From assembly GCA_964289745.1 (NCBI GenBank), contig CAXYMM010000001.1, positions 186,001-250,000 of the forward strand: 64,000 bases of DNA. The letters are read 5' to 3'. The stretch comes from Ekhidna sp964289745. GTDB taxonomy: Bacteria; Bacteroidota; Bacteroidia; Cytophagales; Cyclobacteriaceae. Of this stretch, positions 45,830-54,558 are shown piece by piece. The position numbers and the translations under genes are program-made. How positions within the stretch are numbered: the first letter of the stretch is position 1; every line of letters begins with the position of its first letter. The notes beneath the pieces are model-generated. The model did not search any database. It saw only the letters and a list, made by a program, of their open reading frames with translations, and had not been told where the DNA came from.

Positions 45830-46855
45830 ATGTCCGATATTCAATTTATGCAACGAGCACTCGAACTGGCTCGTTTAGGTCAAGGTTCTGTAAGTCCAAA
45901 CCCAATGGTAGGGTGTGTAATTGTTCACAATGGGAAAATAATCGCCGAAGGTTTTCATCAAAAATACGGAGAAGCACATGCGGAAGTGAACGCCATCCAA
46001 TCTGTTCACAATCAATTAAACCTTATTGAAAGCACAGTTTACGTTACGTTAGAGCCATGCGTCCATCATGGAAAAACACCCCCTTGTGCTGATTTACTTG
46101 TTCAAAAAAAGATAAAGAAAGTAGTAATAGCTAATAGAGATCCATTTGATCAGGTGGATGGAAAAGGAATAGAAAAACTAAAAAATGCAGGAGTTGAGGT
46201 GGTGCTAGGCATAATGGGTGCGGAAGCAATCGAATTAAATAAACGGTTTTTCACTTTTCATCAAAAGAAAAGACCCTACGTAATTTTAAAATGGGCTCAG
46301 ACCCAAGATGGGTTTATTGCCCGTAAAAATGGAGATTCTAAGTGGATCAGCAACGTATATTCGAGACAGCTGGCACATAAGTGGCGTACAGAGGAGGATG
46401 CGATATTGGTGGGGAAAAACACGGTCATTGCTGACGACCCCTTATTAACTTCAAGACATTGGGAAGGGAAAAACCCGATAAGAATATTGCTCGATCGCAA
46501 AAATCAGGCCCGTGAAGATTCCAATATTTTCAACCAAGAAGCCCAAACGCTAATTCTCAATGATACCAAGAATGTGAAAGTAGACACCAACCAATGGATA
46601 AAACTGGACGATCTAAACCCAAAAAATATTCTTGAAAAACTGTTTGAAAAAAATATTCAATCTGTCATAATAGAAGGGGGTACGCAAGTTTTGAACTCAT
46701 TCATAGAAGCGAATTGTTGGGACGAGGCAAGAGTTGTTATTTCGGATATTTGTTTCGGCGAAGGGATGAAAAGCCCTGCATTACCAAGCGGTGAAAAATC
46801 AAAAGAAAAAATACTCAATGACCTTTTAACCAGATTCTATAATCCAAATGGCTGA
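45830..46855 (+). CDS. ribD: Bifunctional riboflavin biosynthesis protein RibD
   Basis: A 341-residue deaminase/reductase of riboflavin synthesis. The N-terminal deaminase has the zinc site His50 and Glu52 in HAEVNAI with Cys77 and Cys86 in EPCVHHGKTPPCADLL. The reductase domain (about 145-341) has ILKWAQTQDGFIARKNGDSKWIS and VIIEGGTQVLNSFI. The ATG overlaps nothing upstream; its stop overlaps the msrC-like pseudogene start by eight bases. No other riboflavin genes or FMN riboswitch are nearby. Confidence 0.95.
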   Translation: MSDIQFMQRALELARLGQGSVSPNPMVGCVIVHNGKIIAEGFHQKYGEAHAEVNAIQSVHNQLNLIESTVYVTLEPCVHHGKTPPCADLLVQKKIKKVVIANRDPFDQVDGKGIEKLKNAGVEVVLGIMGAEAIELNKRFFTFHQKKRPYVILKWAQTQDGFIARKNGDSKWISNVYSRQLAHKWRTEEDAILVGKNTVIADDPLLTSRHWEGKNPIRILLDRKNQAREDSNIFNQEAQTLILNDTKNVKVDTNQWIKLDDLNPKNILEKLFEKNIQSVIIEGGTQVLNSFIEANCWDEARVVISDICFGEGMKSPALPSGEKSKEKILNDLLTRFYNPNG

Positions 46856-47329
46856 AAATTTTACGATTTTAAAAAATGCTACCAAGAAAGAGAAGTATGA
46901 GTCGCTAATACCTCTAATTAAAGAATTGCTCCGTGAAGAAGAAAACCTAATAGCCAACCTAGGCAATATCGCTGCTACGCTAAAGGACAGAATGAATTTT
47001 TTTTGGGTGGGCTTTTATTTAATGACCTCTGAAGATGAACTAATCCTAGGTCCTTTTCAAGGTCCTGTCGCCTGTACCCGAATAAAAAAAGGGACAGGTG
47101 TATGTGGTACTTCCTAGGCACGAGGAGAGGTCGTTATTGTACCAAATGTCGATGAATTTTCAGGTCATATCGCTTGCGCAAGTGCTTCAAAATCAGAAAT
47201 TGTAATACCGCTAAAAAAAATAGAGAGGTGATTGGTGTGCTAGATGTAGATAGCGATAAACTAAATGATTTTGACGAGGTAGATCGGAAGTATCTTCAGG
47301 AAATACTCCGTCTTTTGTTTCTCTCTTAA
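46848..47329 (+). pseudogene. msrC: Free methionine-(R)-sulfoxide reductase (GAF), inactivated
   Basis: The reading frame MAENFTILKNATKKEKY... follows the fRMsr family but meets TAG at 47115-47117, where relatives have Trp (GVCGTSW). The frame resumes with ARGEVVIVPNVDEF, then a run of eight A (47213-47220) is one base short, so an in-frame TGA follows at 47229. With a ninth A it continues EVIGVLDVDSDKLNDFDEVD to the stop at 47329. The reconstructed length is 160 residues, normal for the family. The conserved GHIAC motif is preceded by Ser in place of Pro. Cys76, Cys86 and Cys110 keep the spacing of the E. coli catalytic set (84, 94, 118). Repair of free oxidised methionine by this gene is lost. 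Confidence 0.88.
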
Positions 47330-47410
47330 AAATCTTACTTATTTCAGGCACTTAACATTTACTAGCCCCTCGTCCTCCAATACCTACATTTAATTGTACC
47401 AAGTGAGTTT

Positions 47411-47418
47411 TATTTTTG
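47411..47418 (+). promoter_or_regulatory. Candidate -7 box immediately before the phosphatase gene
   Basis: TATTTTTG fits TAnnTTTG and ends six bases before the ATG at 47425, so a transcript from it would be nearly leaderless. A TTG lies upstream but at only 14 bases, short of the usual 19. Confidence 0.3.
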
Positions 47419-47424
47419 CAACTC

Positions 47425-49476
47425 ATGTCTGAAAAGTTCAAAATTCACTTAAGTTTCATGGTAGCTGCTACCTCTTGGCTACTTTTCGCAGGATCAACCA
47501 TTTATTTAATGTATATCCGTAGCTATGAACTAAACGTTGATTATTCGGATTTTTTCCCACAGCTGTTTTTCTCTCTTTTCGTGCTGGCTACTTTTTTCTA
47601 TTACCGATATAAAATAACCAAAGCAGATTCCCTCAACTTTACAGATTTGCTGTGGAAAGTATTTATTACTGGACTTGTCACCACGCTTCTTTCATTAGGA
47701 ATACAAGGGTTTTTCGTTCTCTTCTCCAATAGCAGCGTCATAGATAGTCCACTTATTATCAATCTCTTTTATATCGTACTATCGGGATTGGTAAATGTTT
47801 TTAGCGTTTCGACCTTTGTTGTTTGGAAACGGCTGATCCTCTACCAGAAATCCAAAAACTTACTTCAGCTATGGGGTTTTTTTGAAATTGTACTCTGCGC
47901 GGCACTTGTTTTCGATTTCTTTGGAAGTACGCCAGATGACGCTTATTTCAGCATCGCAATACTGATTATCGTTCTTTTCTCATCCATATTGGTCTTCAAT
48001 TTGAAATGGGTAGCCTACCTAAATTTCAGGCAAAAATGGAAAGGGATCTTATTCATTTTACTCTCAGGAATTTACCTGTCCCATTTTCTTCGAATCTTAA
48101 ATTGGTTTTCTGAGACGGATATCTTAGTTATCAATATGCTCAACCAAGTATTTGTGTTAGGACTATTTGGCTTTTTGTTTGCCTATGCGGCTATTTCCAT
48201 TTTAGTAACGCTCTTTAACCTACCTACCTCTTCTGTATTCGAGCAAAAATTAAAAGAAGCCATTGATTTTCAGAAGTTAAGCCAATCGGTACCACATGGT
48301 GAAACAACCGATCAGACGTATGAGACCCTGATCGATAGTGCCATGAGTGCGGTCTTTGCAGATGCGGCTTGGCTGGAAATTAACAACGATTACGAGAAAA
48401 GGCAGGTCATTAGAAATCTTAGCGATACACAAGTAGATCAGATCAAAAACCAAATTGAAAGCACCCCCTTTCAGGATATTCTTAACCTATCATTTAAAAG
48501 AGATACAAATAGTGGTCGGTTTAGTGGTGCGCTCAAGCAAACAAACTATAGGTCTATCATGGCACTTCCTATCTGGGTTCAGGACAGGCAAATAGGATTC
48601 ATTGTATTATTAAACGAAGTATCTGACGCTTTTAATCGAGAGATGGTAGGAATTGTTACTACGTTCGTTAATCAGGCCAGCGTATCCCTAGAAAACCTTA
48701 CCCTCATTAAAGAGTCGTTAGAGAATGAACGTTTCAAAGAACAATTAAAAATCGCAAAGAATGTTCAAAAAAGTCTATTGCCACCCTCTTTGGTTGAGAG
48801 CTCTGGCATAAAAATGGAAGCCTTCTCTGTCTCCGCCGATGAAGTAGGTGGCGATTATTATGACTACCTAGAATACGCCGAAAACAAATTCGGTATCATT
48901 ATTGGAGACGTATCTGGAAAAGGAACAAGTGCTGCTTTCCAGATGGCTCAGATGAAAGGGATTTTTCACAGCTTAGTCCGCGAAGGGATTTCACCCAGAG
49001 ATTTCATTATTAAAATGAACATGGCTTTGAGCAAGTGCTTAGATAAAAGCTCTTTCATCACCACAACCTATTTTGACATCAATACCGAGAGAAATACATT
49101 TAGTTTCTCCAGAGCAGGGCATTGTCCTGGTCTTATGTATTGCGCCAAAAACAATAATGTTGAATTTCTACAGTCTGATGGAATGGGCCTAGGAATTTTA
49201 AGAAACTCATCTTATAACAAATACGTTGTAGAATCAACTGTTCACTATTCGAAAGGTGATACCCTGCTTCTGTATACTGATGGAATCATAGAAGCAAAAA
49301 ATAAAAAGGGCGCACTATTCGGAGATGAAAGACTAAAAGCTTCTTTCGAAAAGTATTGTACCGAAAAACCCAATCGAATTAAGGAAGGAATACAAAATGA
49401 TCTTGCCGACTTTATCGGCGATTTTGAAATAGATGATGATTATTCGTTAATGATTATACAGTTTAAAAAACAATAG
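47425..49476 (+). CDS. Membrane-bound SpoIIE-type protein phosphatase with GAF domain
   Basis: From the ATG at 47425 (683 residues; a TTG three codons earlier is less likely) the protein has about eight N-terminal membrane helices (10-265), a linker, a GAF sensor domain (about 285-430), a short coiled coil, and a PP2C/SpoIIE phosphatase domain (about 455-683). Metal-binding Asp residues lie in DEVGGDYYDYLEY, GIIIGDVSGKGTSAAF and LLYTDGIIEAKN. It should dephosphorylate a Ser/Thr-phosphorylated STAS protein. The next two genes encode exactly such a partner and its kinase, one base or less apart, so the three form a partner-switching module. Confidence 0.92.
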   Translation: MSEKFKIHLSFMVAATSWLLFAGSTIYLMYIRSYELNVDYSDFFPQLFFSLFVLATFFYYRYKITKADSLNFTDLLWKVFITGLVTTLLSLGIQGFFVLFSNSSVIDSPLIINLFYIVLSGLVNVFSVSTFVVWKRLILYQKSKNLLQLWGFFEIVLCAALVFDFFGSTPDDAYFSIAILIIVLFSSILVFNLKWVAYLNFRQKWKGILFILLSGIYLSHFLRILNWFSETDILVINMLNQVFVLGLFGFLFAYAAISILVTLFNLPTSSVFEQKLKEAIDFQKLSQSVPHGETTDQTYETLIDSAMSAVFADAAWLEINNDYEKRQVIRNLSDTQVDQIKNQIESTPFQDILNLSFKRDTNSGRFSGALKQTNYRSIMALPIWVQDRQIGFIVLLNEVSDAFNREMVGIVTTFVNQASVSLENLTLIKESLENERFKEQLKIAKNVQKSLLPPSLVESSGIKMEAFSVSADEVGGDYYDYLEYAENKFGIIIGDVSGKGTSAAFQMAQMKGIFHSLVREGISPRDFIIKMNMALSKCLDKSSFITTTYFDINTERNTFSFSRAGHCPGLMYCAKNNNVEFLQSDGMGLGILRNSSYNKYVVESTVHYSKGDTLLLYTDGIIEAKNKKGALFGDERLKASFEKYCTEKPNRIKEGIQNDLADFIGDFEIDDDYSLMIIQFKKQ

Positions 49477-49815
49477 ATGGTTGAAATAAACACAGAAAAT
49501 AAAGACGGGATTCATTTTGTACACGTAAATGGTGAAATTGATGCAGAATCAAGCATTTACCTGGATAACGCTTTTAAGGAAGCCCTTGAAAACGGTGAGA
49601 GGAAAGTCATTACCGACCTTACCAAATTGAAATATATCTCTTCGGCAGGGCTAGGAGTTTTCATTTCACATTTAGACTCTTTTAACACCGAAGGGGTAAA
49701 ATTAGTCCTCTTCGGAATCAGCGAAACGGTAAAACAGGTATTTGATATTCTGGGCCTGGAAAAACTTTTGCAGATTGTAAAAACAGAAAGTGAAGCATTG
49801 GCAGCTTTTGAATGA
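49477..49815 (+). CDS. STAS-domain anti-anti-sigma factor-like protein
   Basis: A 112-residue single STAS domain (SpoIIAA/RsbV type). The phosphorylation loop is KYISSAGLG; Ser56, before AGLG, corresponds to the phospho-Ser of SpoIIAA. The ATG directly follows the phosphatase stop, and the stop overlaps the kinase start by four bases. It would be phosphorylated by the kinase that follows and dephosphorylated by the SpoIIE protein that precedes. Confidence 0.92.
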   Translation: MVEINTENKDGIHFVHVNGEIDAESSIYLDNAFKEALENGERKVITDLTKLKYISSAGLGVFISHLDSFNTEGVKLVLFGISETVKQVFDILGLEKLLQIVKTESEALAAFE

Positions 49816-50225
49816 GTGATCGACTAACCATAGGGTGTACGAAAAAAGAGCTCGTGAAAATCCGTCAGTTTACATCTTATGCCCTAGAACAACAAAATAT
49901 TCCAGACCTACAAGTCCATAAATTGGTATTGGCAGTAGACGAAGTATGTGCTAACCTCATCATCCATGCAAATAACTGCGACCCAATCAATAAAATAGAA
50001 TTCAAAATAGAATTTAAGCCTACTCAAATCATTTTTACCTTCCGCGATAATGGCGTGGAGTTTGACATTAATAAACACAATTCTCCTTCTATGAAGGAAC
50101 TTGTCTCTTCGAGAAGGCAAGGAGGTCTTGGGTTGATTCTGGTAAAGAGAATAATGGACAAAATTGAATTCTCAACTGAAAAGAATCATAATATTTGCAG
50201 GCTGATTAAAACCGTTCCTTTGTGA
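49812..50225 (+). CDS. RsbW-like anti-sigma factor/serine kinase
   Basis: A 137-residue GHKL ATPase of the anti-sigma type. The N-box is VDEVCANLIIHAN, the G1 region FRDNGVEFD and the G2 region RQGGLGLILVKRIMD. It should bind and phosphorylate the STAS protein and hold an output partner in check. No sigma factor gene is adjacent, so the output is unknown. Four-base overlaps on both sides tie it to the STAS gene and the following lipoprotein gene. Confidence 0.92.
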   Translation: MSDRLTIGCTKKELVKIRQFTSYALEQQNIPDLQVHKLVLAVDEVCANLIIHANNCDPINKIEFKIEFKPTQIIFTFRDNGVEFDINKHNSPSMKELVSSRRQGGLGLILVKRIMDKIEFSTEKNHNICRLIKTVPL

Positions 50226-51073
50226 GATATCTTTTCATTTTTTCACTCTTACTATTGATGAGATGCCAGTACCTTCAGCCTAAAAAAACAGAGGCAGATA
50301 AGGTAGTGGCTGAAGTGGGTAGTAAAAAACTTATAGAATCCAGCTTAAAAGAGTTAATACCACCAAGTTTATCAGGAGCAGATAGCATCACATTCGCTGA
50401 AAAATTTGTTACTGATTGGATCAAAAAACAATTGATGATCCAAAAAGCAGAGGAGGTAATCGACTTCAATGAAGCTCAAATTCAAAATAAAGTATTAGAC
50501 TATCAATACGCACTGATGGTACACGAGCTGGAAAGAAAGTTTATCGAAACAAACCTTAATGAAGACGTTTCAGAAGGGGAAATCGATAATTATTACGATG
50601 AAAAGTCTGAGAACTTCATTTTAAGACAAAACCTGGCTAAGTGTCTTTACCTGAAAATCCCTCAAAATTCCCCTCATGTATGGAGGCTTAGAAGAAGCCT
50701 AAAAAACTATCCTACCGACTCTGCCAACCTTGCATTATATATCCAAGAGCACGCTGTAAAAGCTTTCATGGAGGATTCACTATGGGTAGTTTTTGATGAA
50801 GTCTTATTGGAAACACCACTAAAAGATGTGACAGACAAAGCAAAATTTCTAAGAAAAAACAAATCCGTTGAAGTCTCCGATGAAGAGTTTATTTATTTTC
50901 TAAAGATTTTTGAATACAAATTGGTGGGTGAAACCGCTCCGCTAGAATACATAAAGGAAAGAGTAGTTAATGTAATCATGAACAAACGAAAACTTGCATT
51001 AAAAAAAGAGCTAGAAAAAAAAATTTATGAAGAAGCACAACAAAATAATGCCTTTAAAATATTTAGCGATTAG
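50222..51073 (+). CDS. SurA-N-like lipoprotein without a PPIase domain
   Basis: A 283-residue protein starting with GTG (overlapping the kinase stop). The N-terminus MRYLFIFSLLLLMRCQYL is a lipoprotein signal with Cys15. Residues 25-130 are helical and resemble the chaperone core of SurA/PrsA proteins; a helical C-terminal portion rich in Lys and Glu follows, with no recognisable parvulin domain between. It probably acts as a membrane-anchored periplasmic chaperone with the SurA homologue encoded next, whose start lies inside this gene. Confidence 0.72.
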   Translation: MRYLFIFSLLLLMRCQYLQPKKTEADKVVAEVGSKKLIESSLKELIPPSLSGADSITFAEKFVTDWIKKQLMIQKAEEVIDFNEAQIQNKVLDYQYALMVHELERKFIETNLNEDVSEGEIDNYYDEKSENFILRQNLAKCLYLKIPQNSPHVWRLRRSLKNYPTDSANLALYIQEHAVKAFMEDSLWVVFDEVLLETPLKDVTDKAKFLRKNKSVEVSDEEFIYFLKIFEYKLVGETAPLEYIKERVVNVIMNKRKLALKKELEKKIYEEAQQNNAFKIFSD

Positions 51074-52382
51074 TTTTTTTATTGTCTTTTGCCTTCGAGC
51101 AAAGGCCCAGAAAAATGAGGGCGTTATCATAGATGAGATCATTGCGAAAGTAGACGATTATATCATTCTGAAATCTGAACTAGAACGCTCCTATTTAGAT
51201 TTTCTAGCGAGCGGACAATTCAGAGGAAGCGATGCTAAATGTCAAATACTCCGGCAATTGGTTGTGAACAAAATGCTAGTTGCTCAGTCTGAAATTGATT
51301 CTATTTATGTAGAAGATTCCGAGGTAAACAGTACACTTGATAGAAGAATGGGCGTGATGTCGCGACAATTTGGAGGAGAGGAAGAGATAGAAAAAGCCTA
51401 CGGAAAAAGCCTATCAAAAATAAGATCTGAAATATTTGACAACATAAAAGAACAACTGACGATACAACGGATGCAGTCAGAACTAACGGCCAATATGAAA
51501 GTCACTCCTGCCGAAGTAAAGCGATTTTTTAAGAGCATACCGCAAGATTCACTGCCTTACTTTTCTACAGAGGTATCTATTGCACAGATTGTTAAAGAAC
51601 CCGAGCCAGGACCACCCCAAAAAGAGGCGGCTAGAAATCTACTCTTGGATATCAAAGCCAGAATTGAGAGAGGAGAGTCCTTTTCAAGCCTAGCTAAGCA
51701 ATACTCGCAGGACCCAGGGTCTTCCAAAAGAGGAGGTGAACTTGGTTTTTTTGGAAGAGGCGAATTGGCACCAGAATTTGAAGCCACAGCTCTTTCGATG
51801 CCCAAAGGAAAAGTATCCAATCCCGTTGAAACACAATTTGGGTTTCATATTATTGAGTTACTGGAAAAAAGAGGAAATACTTATAATAGCCGTCACATCC
51901 TTATCACCCCACAACCAGCTGAGGTAGATTATAAGAAAGCAGAAAACCATTTAGATAGTTTGAGAACTGCCATCTTGAACGACAGCATCACTTTTCAAGC
52001 CGCTGCGAAAGAATACTCGGATGATAAGCAAACATCCTTAGCAGGGGGCTTTTTCCAAGACCAATCAGGGGGGTTAAGAGTGCCTACAGAACAGCTTGAT
52101 CCCAATATTTTCTTTACCGTCGATACCATGAAGGTTGGAAATATCACACAACCCTTAAAGCTTAAACAGCAAAATGGAAATGATGCATTTAGAATTATCT
52201 ATTTCAAAGATAAAATCCCACCTCATCAGGCTAATCTGAATAAGGACTATCAAAAAATAGCGGCAGCCACCTTATCGAATAAGCAGAACCGAGTGATTGG
52301 AGAATGGTTTGATAAGGCAAGAGGGAATGTTTTCATTGAAGTTGATGATGAATACAAATATTGCAACCTCTCAAAAAAATAA
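51048..52382 (+). CDS. surA: SurA-like periplasmic peptidyl-prolyl isomerase
   Basis: From the ATG at 51048 (444 residues) a signal peptide is present (MPLKYLAISFFIVFCLRAKA); the upstream ATG at 51027 would add a polar leader. A SurA-N domain (IIAKVDDYIILKSELERSY) is followed by two parvulin domains: the first is well kept (ARIERGESFSSLAKQYSQDP; GGELGFFGRGELAPEFE; TQFGFHIIELLEKR), the second is similar (SRHILITPQP; AAKEYSDDKQTSLAGGFF). It assists outer-membrane protein folding. It overlaps the preceding lipoprotein gene by 26 bases. Confidence 0.92.
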   Translation: MPLKYLAISFFIVFCLRAKAQKNEGVIIDEIIAKVDDYIILKSELERSYLDFLASGQFRGSDAKCQILRQLVVNKMLVAQSEIDSIYVEDSEVNSTLDRRMGVMSRQFGGEEEIEKAYGKSLSKIRSEIFDNIKEQLTIQRMQSELTANMKVTPAEVKRFFKSIPQDSLPYFSTEVSIAQIVKEPEPGPPQKEAARNLLLDIKARIERGESFSSLAKQYSQDPGSSKRGGELGFFGRGELAPEFEATALSMPKGKVSNPVETQFGFHIIELLEKRGNTYNSRHILITPQPAEVDYKKAENHLDSLRTAILNDSITFQAAAKEYSDDKQTSLAGGFFQDQSGGLRVPTEQLDPNIFFTVDTMKVGNITQPLKLKQQNGNDAFRIIYFKDKIPPHQANLNKDYQKIAAATLSNKQNRVIGEWFDKARGNVFIEVDDEYKYCNLSKK

Positions 52383-52387
52383 GATAA

Positions 52388-53350
52388 ATGACAGAAAAAG
52401 ATAGTGTACAACTGGCAGACGAATTGGCCAGAGACTTTAAAAAACTGGAAGGAGAAATTTCTAAAAAAATAATCGGTCAGTCAGACGTTGTGCGACTTCT
52501 AGTAATGTCACTTTTTTGCAATGGACACTCTTTGCTAGTCGGCGTTCCTGGTCTTGCTAAAACCTTATTAGTTCAAACAGTTGCAAAATGTCTTTCATTG
52601 AACTTTAGTCGTATTCAGTTCACTCCAGATCTTATGCCATCGGATATTTTGGGTGCAGAAACCCTAGACAAAGAGCGAAATTTAAGGTTCAGTAAAGGAC
52701 CCGTTTTTTCCAACATTGTTTTAGCAGATGAAATCAATCGAACCCCTCCAAAAACACAGGCAGCTCTCCTTGAATCGATGCAAGAAGGCAATGTGACTGT
52801 TTCGGGAAATAGCTATGCACTTGATCCGCCATTTTTTGTTTTAGCTACCCAAAACCCAATAGAGCAAGAAGGCACCTACCCATTGCCAGAGGCTCAACTG
52901 GATCGATTTATGTTTATGATTAGCTTGGATTATCCTTCGTTCGAAGATGAAATCGCCATTATGAAACAAACTACTTCCGATGGAGAAAATGAGGTGAGTG
53001 AAGTATTGACCAAAGAAAAGATTTTGGCATTCCAACAATTGGTAAAAAAAGTCCCTGTGACAGACAATGTATTCGAATATGCTGTCACTCTTGTTGCCAA
53101 AACACGACCAAGAGATGAAAAGGCAAGTGAAATTGCTAAAGATTATTTTGAGTGGGGCGCAGGCCCTAGAGCCGGACAATTTTTAATACTTGCTGCAAAA
53201 TGCAACGCACTCATAAATGGAAAATACTCACCAGATATTGAGGATATTAAGTTGGCTTCAATTCCTGTACTCAGACATAGAATTGTGCGAAATTTCAAAG
53301 CTGAAGCAGAGGGACTAACAGACGAAAAACTTATTTCAGAATTGCTTTAA
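52388..53350 (+). CDS. MoxR family AAA ATPase
   Basis: A 320-residue AAA+ ATPase: Walker A GVPGLAKTLL, Walker B VLADEINRTPP, sensor 1 ATQNPIEQEGTYPLPEAQ and the arginine-finger region LDRFMF, all MoxR hallmarks. MoxR proteins act as chaperones, often with DUF58 and von Willebrand proteins encoded next to them. Neither is present here: the next gene, pheS, is on the other strand and overlaps its 3' end by 15 bases. It follows surA after five bases. The partner is unknown. Confidence 0.93.
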   Translation: MTEKDSVQLADELARDFKKLEGEISKKIIGQSDVVRLLVMSLFCNGHSLLVGVPGLAKTLLVQTVAKCLSLNFSRIQFTPDLMPSDILGAETLDKERNLRFSKGPVFSNIVLADEINRTPPKTQAALLESMQEGNVTVSGNSYALDPPFFVLATQNPIEQEGTYPLPEAQLDRFMFMISLDYPSFEDEIAIMKQTTSDGENEVSEVLTKEKILAFQQLVKKVPVTDNVFEYAVTLVAKTRPRDEKASEIAKDYFEWGAGPRAGQFLILAAKCNALINGKYSPDIEDIKLASIPVLRHRIVRNFKAEAEGLTDEKLISELL

Positions 53351-54340
53351 AAAGCGAAGGTCATTTTCGGAAAAAAGGCGTAGATCATCTATCTGATACT
53401 TCAGCATTGTAATCCGTTCGATACCCATACCAAATGCAAACCCACTGTACTTTTTCGAGTCTATTCCACAATTTTCTAACACATTTGGGTCTACCATCCC
53501 AGAGCCAGCAATTTCAACCCACCCCGTTTGTTTGCATATCTTACATCCTACTCCGCCGCAAATGAAACAACTTATGTCGATTTCCGCACTTGGCTCAGTA
53601 AATGGAAAATAAGAAGGCCTAAGCCTTAATCTGGTTCCCTTCCCAAACATCTCTTTTGAGAAATGATAAAGTGTGTTTTTTAGGTCTCGAAAGCTAATAT
53701 TTTCGCCAACTACTAAGCCCTCAACCTGATGAAAAAAGCAGTGAGCCCTTGCCGAAATCGCCTCGTTTCGATAAACTCTTCCCGGCATAATAGAACGGAT
53801 AGGAGGCTTTATCTTATCCATCAAACGGATTTGAACATTCGATGTATGCGTCCGTAAAAGGATATCAGGGTTTTTCTCTATGAAATAAGTATCCTGCATC
53901 TCCCGAGCCGGATGATTTTTAGGAAAGTTAAGGGCTGAAAAATTATTCCAATCATTATCAATCTCAGGACCTTCCTCTACATTAAACCCCTGCCGCTCAA
54001 ATATTTCAATAATCCGACTCCTCACCTGTGAAATGGGGTGAATGGATCCTTCAGTAAAAGCTACTCCTGGCAATGTAACATCTGTTAACGTATCTAGTCT
54101 TTCAGATGTGAGTGAACTAGAAAGCTCCTTTAATTTCGCTTGTGCAAGACTTTTAAGTTCGTTTAGTAATGGTCCTAGTATTCTTTTTTCTTCTTTTGGG
54201 ACGATTTTAAATGCTTCAAAAAGATCGTTAATGATATTATTTCTACCAATAAATCGTAACCGAAAAGCTTCAAGCTCTTCCTCTGATTTAACAATCGAAC
54301 GCTGAATTTCTGTCTTTAGCAAATTTATCGTGTCTAGCAT
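53336..54340 (-). CDS. pheS: Phenylalanyl-tRNA synthetase alpha subunit
   Basis: A 334-residue class II synthetase subunit. The N-terminal coiled coil (1-90) binds tRNA; motif 2 lies in HTSNVQIRLM through GRVYRNEA and motif 3 in GFAFGMGIERITML. RLRPSYFPFTEPSAEID and a Cys-rich insert (CFICGGVGCKICKQTGW) are typical. The beta subunit gene is not here. It overlaps the MoxR gene tail to tail by 15 bases. Confidence 0.96.
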   Translation of the reverse strand: MLDTINLLKTEIQRSIVKSEEELEAFRLRFIGRNNIINDLFEAFKIVPKEEKRILGPLLNELKSLAQAKLKELSSSLTSERLDTLTDVTLPGVAFTEGSIHPISQVRSRIIEIFERQGFNVEEGPEIDNDWNNFSALNFPKNHPAREMQDTYFIEKNPDILLRTHTSNVQIRLMDKIKPPIRSIMPGRVYRNEAISARAHCFFHQVEGLVVGENISFRDLKNTLYHFSKEMFGKGTRLRLRPSYFPFTEPSAEIDISCFICGGVGCKICKQTGWVEIAGSGMVDPNVLENCGIDSKKYSGFAFGMGIERITMLKYQIDDLRLFSENDLRFLKQF

Positions 54341-54357
54341 CTGTCCAAATCAAAGAA

Positions 54358-54365
54358 CAAAAATA
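54358..54365 (-). promoter_or_regulatory. Candidate -7 promoter box for pheS
   Basis: The minus strand reads TATTTTTG (TAnnTTTG), 17 bases before the pheS ATG. No -33 TTG is seen at the right distance. The remaining sequence to 54558 holds no gene. Confidence 0.38.
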
Positions 54366-54558
54366 GTAAGAAAGATGACCTACTCTGTTTTTGACAAGCC
54401 AACCTCTGAGGACAGAAGTTCTTGTCTTTTCTTTTTTTTAACTACTTTTTCTAAAGAGTACCCCACAAAAAAGGTTAGGAGGGATCAATTTTAGGAAAGC
54501 CTTACTATCATTATGATCTAATCCAAGGATAAAATTTGTAGGTGAATGAAATGCATGA

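Noticed and set aside
45830..47329. FMN riboswitch upstream of ribD
   Set aside because: Only 20 bases separate ribD from prmC, too short for the aptamer.
54341..54558. Hairpin near 54413-54440 followed by T-rich DNA as a terminator
   Set aside because: The stem has a bulge and a tiny loop, and no plus-strand gene ends just before it; pheS is on the other strand.
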